Below, one piece after another: positions 55,067 through 63,843 of a DNA stretch of 64,000 nucleotides. A program made the position numbers and the translations under genes. Location of the stretch: the NCBI RefSeq assembly GCF_001625325.1, contig NZ_JRQQ01000001.1, positions 124,001 to 188,000 on the forward strand, read 5' to 3'. Numbering within the stretch: the stretch's first letter is position 1; each line of letters begins with the position of its first letter. This stretch comes from Croceicoccus estronivorus (GTDB lineage: Bacteria > Pseudomonadota > Alphaproteobacteria > Sphingomonadales > Sphingomonadaceae). Below the pieces are notes generated by a model. The model saw only the letters and a program-made list of their open reading frames with translations, did no database searches and had not been told where the DNA came from.

Positions 55067-55819
55067 ATGCCCGATCCTGATTACGAAGACCAACCTTCCA
55101 CCGCACCTTTCTGGCGTGATTCCGTCAACCGTCGTTGGCTGGCGAGTTCAGCGATCGTGGCGGCAGGATTGATTCTGGGGGGGTATTTACTTGGTGATGG
55201 CCTGACTCGTGCCAAAGCGGCGGACCGTTCGGTAACGGTACGCGGACTCGCCGAACGCGATGTGAAGGCAGATCTCGCCACTTGGACAATCGCATATTCT
55301 GCCACGGCAACGGACCTAGCCACAGCGCAAGCCGGCGTTGATCGCGACACATCGGCGATCCGTTCCTTTTTCAAGGAACTGGGCTTTCCGGACGACGCTC
55401 TCCAACCGAGCGGGGTAAACGTATCGAATTTTACGAACAACGGCGTGGCGCAGTTTACGGTACGCCAGCGCATGACCTTGCGTACGACTGATATTCCCCG
55501 CGCCGAAAAGGCGGTTCAACGCCAGTTCGACCTCGTCCGGCGGGGCGTGGTACTGGAGGAAGGTTCCGGCATGGCCTACACCTTCACCAAGCTGAACGAC
55601 ATCAAACCGGCGATGGTGGCGGAAGCGACAAAGGATGCTCGCGCAGCGGCCCAGCAATTCGCCAAGGACAGCGCGACCAGCGTCGGCGGTATCAAGCAGG
55701 CCACTCAGGGTTACTTTTCGATCGACGCGCGGGACGGCGACGGTGGCGGCTGGGGTGTCTCGGATACGCCGTACAAGAAGGTCCGTGTCGTTACGACAAT
55801 CGACTTCTATCTCGACTAA
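55067..55819 (+). CDS. SIMPL-domain (DUF541) protein
   Basis: 250 residues. One N-terminal span (SSAIVAAGLILGGYLLGDGL) and a periplasmic SIMPL domain: DRSVTVRGLAERDVKADLATW, FTVRQRMTLRTTDIPRAEKA, and the final VSDTPYKKVRVVTTIDFYLD. The family is called periplasmic/secreted proteins of oxidative stress response in places but function is uncertain. Preceded by GACAGGGAGACCCC. Confidence 0.85.
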   Translation: MPDPDYEDQPSTAPFWRDSVNRRWLASSAIVAAGLILGGYLLGDGLTRAKAADRSVTVRGLAERDVKADLATWTIAYSATATDLATAQAGVDRDTSAIRSFFKELGFPDDALQPSGVNVSNFTNNGVAQFTVRQRMTLRTTDIPRAEKAVQRQFDLVRRGVVLEEGSGMAYTFTKLNDIKPAMVAEATKDARAAAQQFAKDSATSVGGIKQATQGYFSIDARDGDGGGWGVSDTPYKKVRVVTTIDFYLD

Positions 55820-55870
55820 GGGCCAGCGCAAGCGCCCCGATATTTGCCAGAAGGACCATAACCCAGAATC

Positions 55871-55900
55871 AAAAACGGCCCGCGCACAAGGCGCGGGCCG
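55871..55900 (-). terminator. Rho-independent terminator after the TorF porin
   Basis: CGGCCCGCGC (55876-55885) and GCGCGGGCCG (55891-55900) pair perfectly around a 5-base loop. On the minus strand the stem is followed by TTTTTGATTC. It lies 25 bases past the porin stop. Confidence 0.85.
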
Positions 55901-55924
55901 CATGATCCAAAGGCTGTTCAGACC

Positions 55925-56680
55925 TTAGAAGCTGTAGGACAGCGTGCCCACGACGGCATCGTCGGTGGCATTCTTGATCGACTGGCCTTCGACGCCGATG
56001 TAGCTGACGCCCAGCGTCAGACCGCCAAGGACAGTAGCCGAAGCACCGATCGACCAGTCGATAGCCGACTTGTCGTTGTTCACACCGTTCACATAGTCCG
56101 GAGCGAGCGCACCATCGGTGTAGCCGAGGTGACCGGAGAGCGAAATCGGCGTGTTGGGAATGCCGACTTCCAGATCGGTGTAGAGATACAGGTTGTCTTC
56201 ATCACCCAGGGAATCCTGATCCCAGGCGTAAGCAACACCAACGGTCGCACCAACCGGGCCAAGCGTGGTCGACAGCGACAGGTACGGCTCGAAGTAATCC
56301 GACGGGCCAGCACCGTTATCCTTCGACGGATAGGCGTAGTAGAGCAGACCGGCATCCAAGGTCAGGCCAGGGGTGACTTCACCACTCCAGCCGCCATAGA
56401 TGTCCAGTTCCATTTCGCCGTAAACCGGGGAATCTTCCATGGAGGAAGCCCACGTGCCGACGTAGAAACCGCTCGAATGGGCGATGTCGATGCCGCCCTG
56501 AATGGCAGCGTCGCCGCCGGACAGCGAAACGCCGCGGAAACGATAGTCGGTGACAAGGGCAACGTTGCCCGAAACGGTGATGTCGGACGTGCTTTCTTCC
56601 TGAGCCATGGCGGGAGTGGCAGCGAAAGCGGCACCGGCAAGAACGGTAGCAGTCATAAGGCTACGGACGGACGTAAGCAT
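55925..56680 (-). CDS. TorF-family outer-membrane porin
   Basis: 251 residues with a cleavable signal peptide ending ATPAMAQEES and a beta-barrel ending in Phe (VGTLSYSF). The TIGR02001/TorF signature VTDYRFRGVSLSGGDAAIQGG is clear, as is YVGTWASSMEDSPVYGEMELD. Codon usage looks strongly biased toward preferred codons, consistent with high expression. A ribosome site AAGGAATATTGCC precedes the ATG. A 240-base upstream region holds possible operators. Confidence 0.88.
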   Translation of the reverse strand: MLTSVRSLMTATVLAGAAFAATPAMAQEESTSDITVSGNVALVTDYRFRGVSLSGGDAAIQGGIDIAHSSGFYVGTWASSMEDSPVYGEMELDIYGGWSGEVTPGLTLDAGLLYYAYPSKDNGAGPSDYFEPYLSLSTTLGPVGATVGVAYAWDQDSLGDEDNLYLYTDLEVGIPNTPISLSGHLGYTDGALAPDYVNGVNNDKSAIDWSIGASATVLGGLTLGVSYIGVEGQSIKNATDDAVVGTLSYSF

Positions 56681-56835
56681 GGCAATATTCCTTACTTATT
56701 GTATATCTATTGAACCTCGTCCCACCTGCGCCCCGCAGATCATCTCTTTGCCCCGGATGAACCTTGCGGAATACGTGCAAGATTGCCTACGACTGTTGCA
56801 TCGCACAAGACCAAATGCCCTCACCGCCTGTGCAA

Positions 56836-56861
56836 ATGCAAAATGTGTGGGTTTTTTGCAT
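56836..56861. promoter_or_regulatory. Inverted repeat ATGCAAAA-N10-TTTTGCAT upstream of the porin gene
   Basis: Perfect 8-base arms separated by 10 bases, centred about 170 bases upstream of the porin start and 75 bases before the metallophosphoesterase start. AT-rich, in the divergent region, so it could be an operator or an activator site for either gene. Confidence 0.4.
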
Positions 56862-56920
56862 CACATGGGCATGCCGGACACACCCGGGGCAAACGGCTAA
56901 TGATTCGATTGGATTGAAGA

Positions 56921-57733
56921 GTGGCTATCATGCTGAATCCGCATGAGAACTCGAGCCAAAGGGCTCAGGCAGACGAGGCGGCCCGCGTTCCCCACGGGCA
57001 ACGCATCTACGCCATCGGAGACATCCATGGGCGGCTGGACCTGCTCCGCCATCTCGCAAATGCAATAGAGGCAGACGCGCAGTCTGCTCCTGAAATGGAG
57101 ACCACAGTGCTCATGCTGGGCGACCTGCTGGACCGCGGCCCGGACAGTGCCGGCGTGGTCGATTTCGCCCTCGATTGGCAGAAACGGCGCCGGATGCACA
57201 TCCTCATGGGGAATCATGAGGAAATGTTCCTGAACAGCTTCACCGACCCTGGTGTTTTGAGCAATATCCTGCGCTGCGGCGGCCGGGAGACGCTGCTCAG
57301 CTACGGCATTGACAGCGACAACGACAGCCTACCGACCCTCCAGCATGTGCAGGCCGCAATGGATGCGGGAATTCCTGGCAAACACCGCAAGTTTATCGCC
57401 TCATTCGACGACAAGGTCGAAATCGGCGATTATCTGTTCGTCCACGCCGGGATCGAACCCGGACTTCCTGTTGAGCAACAAAAGCCCCAATCGTTGCGCT
57501 GGATCCGTGAGCCTTTCCTCTCTTACGAGGAGCCACATTCGCATGTGATCGTCCATGGCCACACGATTCGCCACCAGGTGCAGCTGCGTTCCAACCGCAT
57601 TGGTATCGACACGGGCGCCTATTGCTACGGGAAGCTGACAGCATTGGTGCTCGAAGGTTCGACGCGACGCTTCATTCAAGCGGTCACGCACAATCATGAA
57701 ATCGTGACGGAAACCTGCGAAGCGATTACCTGA
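56921..57733 (+). CDS. Metallophosphoesterase (serine/threonine phosphatase 1-like)
   Basis: 270 residues from GTG at 56921 (ATG at 56930 is an alternative). Calcineurin-like motifs: IYAIGDIHGRLDLL, MLGDLLDRGPDSAGV, MGNHEEMFL, FVHAGI, and VIVHGHTIRHQVQL. Family substrates include phosphoproteins and dinucleotides. Divergent from the porin gene, followed by rnpB on the other strand. Confidence 0.88.
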   Translation: MAIMLNPHENSSQRAQADEAARVPHGQRIYAIGDIHGRLDLLRHLANAIEADAQSAPEMETTVLMLGDLLDRGPDSAGVVDFALDWQKRRRMHILMGNHEEMFLNSFTDPGVLSNILRCGGRETLLSYGIDSDNDSLPTLQHVQAAMDAGIPGKHRKFIASFDDKVEIGDYLFVHAGIEPGLPVEQQKPQSLRWIREPFLSYEEPHSHVIVHGHTIRHQVQLRSNRIGIDTGAYCYGKLTALVLEGSTRRFIQAVTHNHEIVTETCEAIT

Positions 57734-57769
57734 GCGATACCGGCGAGGCCAAATTACCCAGGTGAAGAA

Positions 57770-58184
<415 letters not shown>

Positions 58185-58223
58185 TTTGAGCCTCTAGCAT
58201 GGCGCGCACCGCAGAGGGAAACC

Positions 58224-58925
58224 CTATCTCGCGTTACCACGGTCACGTTCGAGAAGCAGGGCGAACAGGATCGCACCGCATTCTCCGTCTATCACTCCGT
58301 CAATCCGCGAAGGCCGCCAGCGCCGCTGGAACGCCGCAACAGCCGCCCGGCCATCGGAAATGTCGTAGCCAAAGCGCTCCAAACCCAGAAGAAAGGCTCC
58401 GTCATTGGGAAACGGTGTCCCAAGGCTGATCTTCGGCGTGTCCAATGCCAGCCGCAATCGGGCAAGATGCTCCCAATCGAACAACTCGCCCGGATCTTCC
58501 TTGCGCGCGGGCGCAATGTCGGAATGCCCGACAACGTTGGCTCTCGGGATATCATACTGACGCACTATCCGGCCCAATAACGGCAAAAGTGATTCCATTT
58601 GCGCCGCTGTGAACGGGCGATACCCCCACTCATGCCCGGGATTGACCAGCTCGATTCCTATGCTGGCGGAATTAACGTCAGTGACACCCCGCCAATAGGA
58701 ACGTCCGGCATGCCACGCGCGTTTGGCATCATCGACAAGCCGGATGACAGTGCCGTTCTCCTCAATCATGTAGTGCGCGGAAACCTCGGCTGCCGGGTCA
58801 CACATGCGGGCCAGAGCTTCATCGGCGGTCTGCATGCCTGTGTAATGAAGCACGACCATGGAAACAGGGAGCTGGCGCTCATTCCAATTTGGCGAGGGTT
58901 GCTCGCGCTGCACCAGCTCATCCAT
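58224..58925 (-). CDS. N-acetylmuramoyl-L-alanine amidase, AmpD-like
   Basis: Zinc amidase of the amidase_2 family, 233 residues, no signal peptide. Metal ligands in MVVLHYTGMQTADEALA (His), and ARKEDPGELFDWEHLARLRL with VVGHSDIAPARKEDPG (His, Asp). AWHAGRSYWRGVTDVNSASI fits the cytoplasmic AmpD-type recycling amidases, and NagZ at 6.6 kb is its usual partner. Lies 6 bases after chpT on the same strand. Confidence 0.88.
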   Translation of the reverse strand: MDELVQREQPSPNWNERQLPVSMVVLHYTGMQTADEALARMCDPAAEVSAHYMIEENGTVIRLVDDAKRAWHAGRSYWRGVTDVNSASIGIELVNPGHEWGYRPFTAAQMESLLPLLGRIVRQYDIPRANVVGHSDIAPARKEDPGELFDWEHLARLRLALDTPKISLGTPFPNDGAFLLGLERFGYDISDGRAAVAAFQRRWRPSRIDGVIDGECGAILFALLLERDRGNAR

Positions 58926-58931
58926 AGCCTG

Positions 58932-59573
58932 TCATCCTTCCGGCAGGACGGCCCCCATCACAAGCGCTTCCCCGGTAACGGCGTACTGCAGGCCACCGCC
59001 CGATTCCTGCGCCAGCACATGCAGCATGTGGGCCGCTGCTGTCCGGCTGGTCAGCTCTTCCTCCGGCATTGAGCCATCGAGCGCCCGCCCGATTGCCTCG
59101 TCGAAGGCGATCTTCGGCCCCATCGCGCGTACAGCGAGCTCGCTTGTCCCGCCGCGAACTTCCGCCGCTATGTCGATTTCCCCGCCCCGCACCAGCGCAT
59201 CGATCGCGATCTGGGCGAAATTGAGCAGTACTTTTGCTGCCGGCTTGGACATTTCGGCGACGCCTAGCACCCAGGTTACGGAGATACGGTCGTTCGCTGC
59301 GACAAGGGCATCGACAAGGCTCCGGACTTCTTCAGCCGCCACACTCTCCCCAAATCCGCCCGCCGCCCCGAAGGCCAGGCGAAAGAATTTGAGCTTGTCG
59401 GTCGAAGTGCGCGCGCTTTGTTCGAGCAACTCGAAACAGCGCTGCCGCATTTCGGGATCCTTTTCGTCCGCCAGCAGCTCCAGTCCGTTAACCAGAGCAC
59501 CTACGGGACTGAGCAGATCGTGGCAGAGGCGCGAGCAAAGCAGACTGGCGAGATCAACGGAAGAATTGGACAT
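58932..59573 (-). CDS. chpT: Histidine phosphotransferase ChpT
   Basis: Phosphotransferase between the hybrid kinase CckA and the regulators CtrA/CpdR. 213 residues with the phospho-accepting His in LLCSRLCHDLLSPVGALVNG, and a degenerate ATPase-like C-terminal domain (SVTWVLGVAEMSKPAAKVLL). The ATG at 59573 starts the ChpT fold; an upstream extension is rejected. Its presence marks an alphaproteobacterial cell-cycle phosphorelay. Confidence 0.88.
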   Translation of the reverse strand: MSNSSVDLASLLCSRLCHDLLSPVGALVNGLELLADEKDPEMRQRCFELLEQSARTSTDKLKFFRLAFGAAGGFGESVAAEEVRSLVDALVAANDRISVTWVLGVAEMSKPAAKVLLNFAQIAIDALVRGGEIDIAAEVRGGTSELAVRAMGPKIAFDEAIGRALDGSMPEEELTSRTAAAHMLHVLAQESGGGLQYAVTGEALVMGAVLPEG

Positions 59574-59724
59574 ATTCAGCTTTCGGGACACTTTCCTGCA
59601 AACTTTGATGAAGTCGGCGCTGTTATAGGGAGAAAATCTGATCCCGGAACAGTGCCCTCTCCCTTGAGCGGCAAAGTTTTGTATTTGCGCGGCCAAGCGA
59701 AGCCGTCAAACCGGGCTCTGCTCC

Positions 59725-60120
59725 TTACGCTTCCACGACCACATAGGGAAGCGACGAGAAACCCTCTTTCTCGTCGCGCCAGAAGCGTACCTCCGCCGGC
59801 CCGATAATCGCCCAGATCCTGCCATCGGCAGACGCCTGTTCCTGATCGCACGGTGAAGGTTCCGGCGTGCCTTGAGGGTGCGAATGGTAGTATCCTGCTA
59901 TTTGGAGCTGCCCTTCCCGCTCAGCACGAAACGCCTCGATCAGCACACGCGGGTCGATTTCAAACCTGATGCGCCGATCCTGTGCGACATTCGCCGCCGG
60001 CCTTATCTGCACAATCCGGCCATCATCAGCCAGCAGCAGCCCGCAAGCCTCTTCAGGTGCGGCTTTTGCCGCTTCTTCGTACAAACGAGCCAGGGCGTCT
60101 CTTGTTACCGCGACAGTCAT
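59725..60120 (-). CDS. JAMM/Mov34 (M67-family) metallopeptidase
   Basis: 131 residues. JAMM motif seen: EEACGLLLADDG (Glu), then HSHPQGTPEPSPCDQEQAS (HxHx(n)D). Bacterial members remove small ubiquitin-like or sulfur-carrier proteins, or cleave cysteine adducts. No sulfur-carrier gene is adjacent. Start at ATG 60120; three codons upstream begin with GTG. Confidence 0.86.
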   Translation of the reverse strand: MTVAVTRDALARLYEEAAKAAPEEACGLLLADDGRIVQIRPAANVAQDRRIRFEIDPRVLIEAFRAEREGQLQIAGYYHSHPQGTPEPSPCDQEQASADGRIWAIIGPAEVRFWRDEKEGFSSLPYVVVEA

Positions 60121-60135
60121 GCCCACATTCGTAGC

Positions 60136-61098
60136 ATGGGGCGAAAGAATTTGATTGAGGGTATTCTCGGCGAAGGGGGCATTCGTCTCGACAAGGCGCT
60201 TGCCGACGCCACCGAGTTATCCAGAGAACGGATCAAAGCCCTGCTCGCCAGCGGCCATGTTACACTCGATGGCAGGCCCATTACCAACGCATCCGCCAAG
60301 TCCCTGGAGGGGGCACAGTTCGCTATCGAAGTTCCGCCAGCGGCAGAAGCAGAAGCCAAACCGCAGGACATCCCCCTCAACGTGGTGTTCGAAGACGCAC
60401 ATCTGATTGTGGTAGACAAACCCGCAGGCCTCGTTGTCCACCCCGCAGCCGGCAATCCTGACGGGACGCTGGTCAATGCCCTGCTGCATCACTGCGACGG
60501 CAGCCTTTCCGGCATCGGCGGTGTCGCACGCCCCGGCATCGTCCACCGGATCGATAAAGACACCTCCGGACTTCTGGTCGTCGCAAAAAGCGATGCAGCA
60601 CACGAAGGGCTGGCCAGGCAGTTTGCTGACCATTCGATCGAACGGACTTACTTTGCCATCGTCAACGGCGTCCCTGTGCCGCAATCGGGTGTAGTTTCCG
60701 GCAGAATCGGGAGATCTGCGGCAAACCGCAAGAAGATGGCGGTACTGGATGACGCGGCAGCCCGGGGGAAACATGCGGTTACCCACTACAGCCTGCTGGA
60801 AACGCTCCCTCCACATGCCCCGGCAGCCAGTCTTGTCGAATGTCGGCTAGAGACGGGGCGTACCCATCAGGTGCGCGTTCACATGGCGTCAATCGGCCAT
60901 GCGCTATTGGGGGACCCGTTATATGGTCGCGCAAATTCCCGAATCAGGCCGGTCCTTTCCCGCCTTTCCTTCGCCCGACAGGCACTGCATGCGGCAACTT
61001 TGGGATTCACCCACCCAATTAGTGGTGAAACCCTCCGATTCCGTAGCGAAATGCCGTCCGACATGCGGGAACTTCTGGCAATTTTACGGTGTTTGTGA
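60136..61098 (+). CDS. RluA-family pseudouridine synthase, RluD-like
   Basis: 320 residues. S4 domain (IRLDKALADATELSRERIKAL), catalytic block VVDKPAGLVVHPAAGNPDGT, HRIDKDTSGLLVVAKSDAAH (catalytic Asp) and GRTHQVRVHMASIGHALLGDPLYG. The arrangement and HPAAGN motif favour RluD over RluC. No basic tail, unlike the second family member at 34 kb. Divergent from the JAMM gene, and 100 bases upstream of rpoH. Confidence 0.92.
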   Translation: MGRKNLIEGILGEGGIRLDKALADATELSRERIKALLASGHVTLDGRPITNASAKSLEGAQFAIEVPPAAEAEAKPQDIPLNVVFEDAHLIVVDKPAGLVVHPAAGNPDGTLVNALLHHCDGSLSGIGGVARPGIVHRIDKDTSGLLVVAKSDAAHEGLARQFADHSIERTYFAIVNGVPVPQSGVVSGRIGRSAANRKKMAVLDDAAARGKHAVTHYSLLETLPPHAPAASLVECRLETGRTHQVRVHMASIGHALLGDPLYGRANSRIRPVLSRLSFARQALHAATLGFTHPISGETLRFRSEMPSDMRELLAILRCL

Positions 61099-61127
61099 TA
61101 AGAAAATAGCAAGTTCCCCGTACCATT

Positions 61128-61163
61128 GTGGCCGCAGTCGCAGGATGCCCGGTAGGGGTCCTG
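61128..61163 (+). other. Hairpin in rpoH leader
   Basis: GCAGGA (from 61140) and TCCTGC (ending 61163) can pair in the untranslated region about 35 bases before the rpoH start. The loop is G-rich. It could affect translation of rpoH, for example as a thermosensing structure, but no Shine-Dalgarno is directly sequestered. Confidence 0.25.
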
Positions 61164-61198
61164 CAAAAGCGGTCGACACGAAAAGGGTGTAGATCGAA

Positions 61199-62116
61199 GT
61201 GAGTGAAAAGAAACCAAGCCTGAGCAGCGTGCCCGCCCTTTCGGGTGAGCAAAGCCTCAATCGTTATCTGGCCGAGATCAAGAAGTTCCCGGTGCTGACG
61301 GCCGAGCAGGAATATATGCTCGCCAAGCGTTATCAGGAACATGAAGATCCCGAAGCCGCCGCACAACTGGTGACCAGTCATCTGCGACTCGTGGCGAAAA
61401 TCGCCATGGGATATCGCGGCTATGGCTTGCCCGTGTCCGACCTGATTTCCGAAGGGAACGTCGGGTTGATGCAGGGCGTCAAGAAGTTCGAACCCGACAG
61501 GGGTTTCCGCCTCGCAACATATGCGATGTGGTGGATCAAGGCCTCGATGCAGGAGTTCATTCTTCGCAGTTGGTCACTCGTGAAGATGGGCACAACCGCC
61601 GCGCAGAAAAAGCTGTTCTTCAATCTGCGCCGGATGAAAAAGAATCTCGATGCTTACGAGGATACCGACCTTCACCCTGACGATGTGAAGAAGATCGCCC
61701 AGGATCTGGGCGTGCCGGAACAGGAAGTCGTCAACATGAACCGGCGCATGCTGATGGGCGGGGATTCCTCGCTCAACGTGTCCATGCGCCAGGGTGAAGA
61801 AGGTGCCGGGCAATGGCAGGACTGGCTGACCGATGACCGTCCGCTGCAGGATGAAACCGTAGCGGAGGCCGAAGAAGCCGAACTGCATCACGAAATGCTG
61901 GTGGAGGCAATGGAAAGCCTCAACGAGCGTGAACGTCATATTCTGACGGAACGCCGGCTGACGGAAAATCCGCAAACGCTGGAAGAACTGAGCCAGGTTT
62001 ACGATGTCTCACGTGAACGCATCCGGCAGATTGAGGTCCGCGCATTCGAGAAGCTGCAAAAGGCAATGATGCGTATCGCTGGCGAAAGGCTGATCCAGAC
62101 TCCGACAGCGGGCTGA
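61199..62116 (+). CDS. rpoH: Heat-shock sigma factor RpoH (sigma-32)
   Basis: 305 residues starting at GTG. Region 2 is AAQLVTSHLRLVAKIAMGYR, GLPVSDLISEGNVGLMQGVK and ATYAMWWIKASMQEFILRSW; the RpoH box QKKLFFNLRRMKKN and region 4 TLEELSQVYDVSRERIRQIE follow. These are diagnostic of sigma-32 in alphaproteobacteria. Followed by a long perfect palindrome. GTG start may limit expression. Confidence 0.97.
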   Translation: MSEKKPSLSSVPALSGEQSLNRYLAEIKKFPVLTAEQEYMLAKRYQEHEDPEAAAQLVTSHLRLVAKIAMGYRGYGLPVSDLISEGNVGLMQGVKKFEPDRGFRLATYAMWWIKASMQEFILRSWSLVKMGTTAAQKKLFFNLRRMKKNLDAYEDTDLHPDDVKKIAQDLGVPEQEVVNMNRRMLMGGDSSLNVSMRQGEEGAGQWQDWLTDDRPLQDETVAEAEEAELHHEMLVEAMESLNERERHILTERRLTENPQTLEELSQVYDVSRERIRQIEVRAFEKLQKAMMRIAGERLIQTPTAG

Positions 62117-62125
62117 CCTACCACA

Positions 62126-62161
62126 CGATGCCTCTCCCCGGCATGCCGGGGAGAGGCATCG
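62126..62161. terminator. 36-base perfect palindrome after rpoH
   Basis: Arms of 17 bases with a 2-base centre (C GATGCCTCTCCCCGGC / GCCGGGGAGAGGCATC G), 10 bases past the rpoH stop and 10 bases before the end of the methyltransferase gene. No T-run on either side. Being symmetrical it could block transcription from both converging genes. Confidence 0.6.
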
Positions 62162-62171
62162 AGGTCCCCGT

Positions 62172-62930
62172 CTACATCGCTTCAATTCCGGTCGTATCGA
62201 GCACGAAGGATCCATCCTGTTCGATCGTGAAGTACTGGCGCAATTCTTCCGCGGCAGCCTCCTGAAGCGAACGAATGGCCGCGACGTGCGCGTCAGGGGT
62301 TCGCATTCGGGCGATCCAGGGCTCGAAGTCCATGCGCAGTTTCCAACGCCGCAGCGATTTGATTTCAAACCCGGCTAAGGCAAGTGCACTGCTCCATTCG
62401 CTTGGGCGATAATCCCTGACATGCGAAGGGTCCCGCAGCAATTCGATAGCCTGCAAGTGCGTATCGGCCAACGCATTCTCCGGAGCAGCGACATCAATGA
62501 ACAAGGCTACGCCGTCCTGTTTCAACACACGACGAGCCTCCGTTAATCCGCCCACGAAATCGCGCCAGTGATGGGCTGAAAAACGGCAGACGACGCAATC
62601 GAATGTGTTGTCGGCAAAGGGCAAATCCGCAGCGGACGCCACTTGCCCTTCGATATTCGCCAGACCTTTGTCGGCAGCCGTTTCCAGAACAGCGCCAACC
62701 ATGTCGGCAGACAAATCGCTGGCAATCACTCGCTCTGCATGCCGGGCGAGGCGATAGGCCACATGGCCACCGCCGCAACCCAGATCGAGCGCATGAGTCG
62801 GACTCAACTGGCTGACATATTGCTCGATCCAATCGAGATCTGCCCCTGCGGCATGCACACTGCTTTCCACATAGGCTTGTGCTTGCGGGCCGAATTGCCG
62901 CTGCACGACGGAATCATGGGATGTGTTCAT
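62172..62930 (-). CDS. Class I SAM-dependent methyltransferase
   Basis: 252 residues from ATG 62930, which has a strong GGAGGTAATT before it. Rossmann methyltransferase: motif I ALDLGCGGGHVAYRLARHA, then VIASDLSADMVG, FDCVVCRFSAHHWRDF, and VLKQDGVALFIDVAAP, as in UbiE/BioC-like enzymes. Substrate unknown. Divergent from the MmyB-type regulator, which probably controls it. Confidence 0.88.
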   Translation of the reverse strand: MNTSHDSVVQRQFGPQAQAYVESSVHAAGADLDWIEQYVSQLSPTHALDLGCGGGHVAYRLARHAERVIASDLSADMVGAVLETAADKGLANIEGQVASAADLPFADNTFDCVVCRFSAHHWRDFVGGLTEARRVLKQDGVALFIDVAAPENALADTHLQAIELLRDPSHVRDYRPSEWSSALALAGFEIKSLRRWKLRMDFEPWIARMRTPDAHVAAIRSLQEAAAEELRQYFTIEQDGSFVLDTTGIEAM

Positions 62931-62973
62931 AATTACCTCCTGATCCACCGGATAGTCGCCAAAATTTAACCTG

Positions 62974-63005
62974 TTACAATGTACAAAATTATCCTATTAT
63001 AATGT
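62974..63005 (+). promoter_or_regulatory. Leaderless promoter and operator repeats before the MmyB-type regulator
   Basis: TTACAA (62974-62979) and a perfect TATAAT (62998-63003) are spaced 18 bases apart; the start would fall near 63010, at the ATG at 63011. TTACAATGT (62974) and TTATAATGT (62997) are near-identical direct repeats 23 bases apart that overlap both promoter elements, a likely autoregulatory operator. Confidence 0.55.
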
Positions 63006-63010
63006 CTATT

Positions 63011-63793
63011 ATGCAAAGCGTTGAGCAACGTCGTCTATTAGGTGCCTTTGTGCGTGCCCGTCGAGAAGCCTTGCGCCCCGATGAAGCCGGACGCCGTCGG
63101 CGTACCCCGGGCCTCCGCCGGGAAGAAGTGGCCGCTCGCGCAGGAATTGGCGTCACCTGGTGCGCATGGATCGAGCAGGGACGCGAAGTCCGCCCATCGG
63201 CAGATACGCTGTCCCGTCTGGCCAAGGCTCTGCAACTCACGGTTGCAGAGCGCGCATATCTTTTCGAACTGGCAGGACACCACGATCCCGATAATCCTTT
63301 TTCCGCGCTTGATGATGATGCCCCTGCCTCGGTCACGGCATTCGTCCAGGCCGTGCCCCACCCCGCATACGGCCTCGATCCAGCATGGAACATCTGCACC
63401 TGGAACGAAGCTGCACGGGCATTATTCGTCAGTCTGGAAGAGACCGCCACGGATCGAAATCTGCTGCGATATGTCTTCACCGCACCGCAGGCGCGCACCC
63501 TGCTGCCCGACTGGGAACACCGGGCACGGCGGATACTGGCAGAGTTCAGAGCCGACTTCGGTCGCAATCCGACCGATCCGCGCACGCAGGCAGTGGTCGA
63601 ATGGCTTTCAGCCCGGAGCGCACTCTTTCGCGAAGCATGGAACACGCAATCCGTATCCTCTCGCGAAGGTGGACTGCGCATATTCACACATCCCCTGCAG
63701 GGCCGCCTCGAGTTCGAGCAACATACGCTTCACCCAGCGGATCGACCTGATTTCAAACTTGTGATGCTGGAGCCCTGTCTCGATAGCATTTGA
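63011..63793 (+). CDS. XRE-family regulator with MmyB-like ligand domain
   Basis: 260 residues. HTH near residues 25-60 (TPGLRREEVAARAGIGVTWCAWIEQG) and a C-terminal MmyB-like domain: YGLDPAWNICTWNEAARALF, LRYVFTAPQARTLLPDWEHR, RILAEFRADFGRNPTDP and the closing DFKLVMLEPC. Related proteins bind fatty-acid-like ligands. The ATG at 63011 is preferred to 63002 because the latter lies inside the -10 box; no Shine-Dalgarno is present, which fits a leaderless mRNA. Confidence 0.88.
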   Translation: MQSVEQRRLLGAFVRARREALRPDEAGRRRRTPGLRREEVAARAGIGVTWCAWIEQGREVRPSADTLSRLAKALQLTVAERAYLFELAGHHDPDNPFSALDDDAPASVTAFVQAVPHPAYGLDPAWNICTWNEAARALFVSLEETATDRNLLRYVFTAPQARTLLPDWEHRARRILAEFRADFGRNPTDPRTQAVVEWLSARSALFREAWNTQSVSSREGGLRIFTHPLQGRLEFEQHTLHPADRPDFKLVMLEPCLDSI

Positions 63794-63843
63794 CTTGATG
63801 GCGTCTCGTTGCGCTAGCGCCTGTGGGCCTGTAATCCCCCCTC

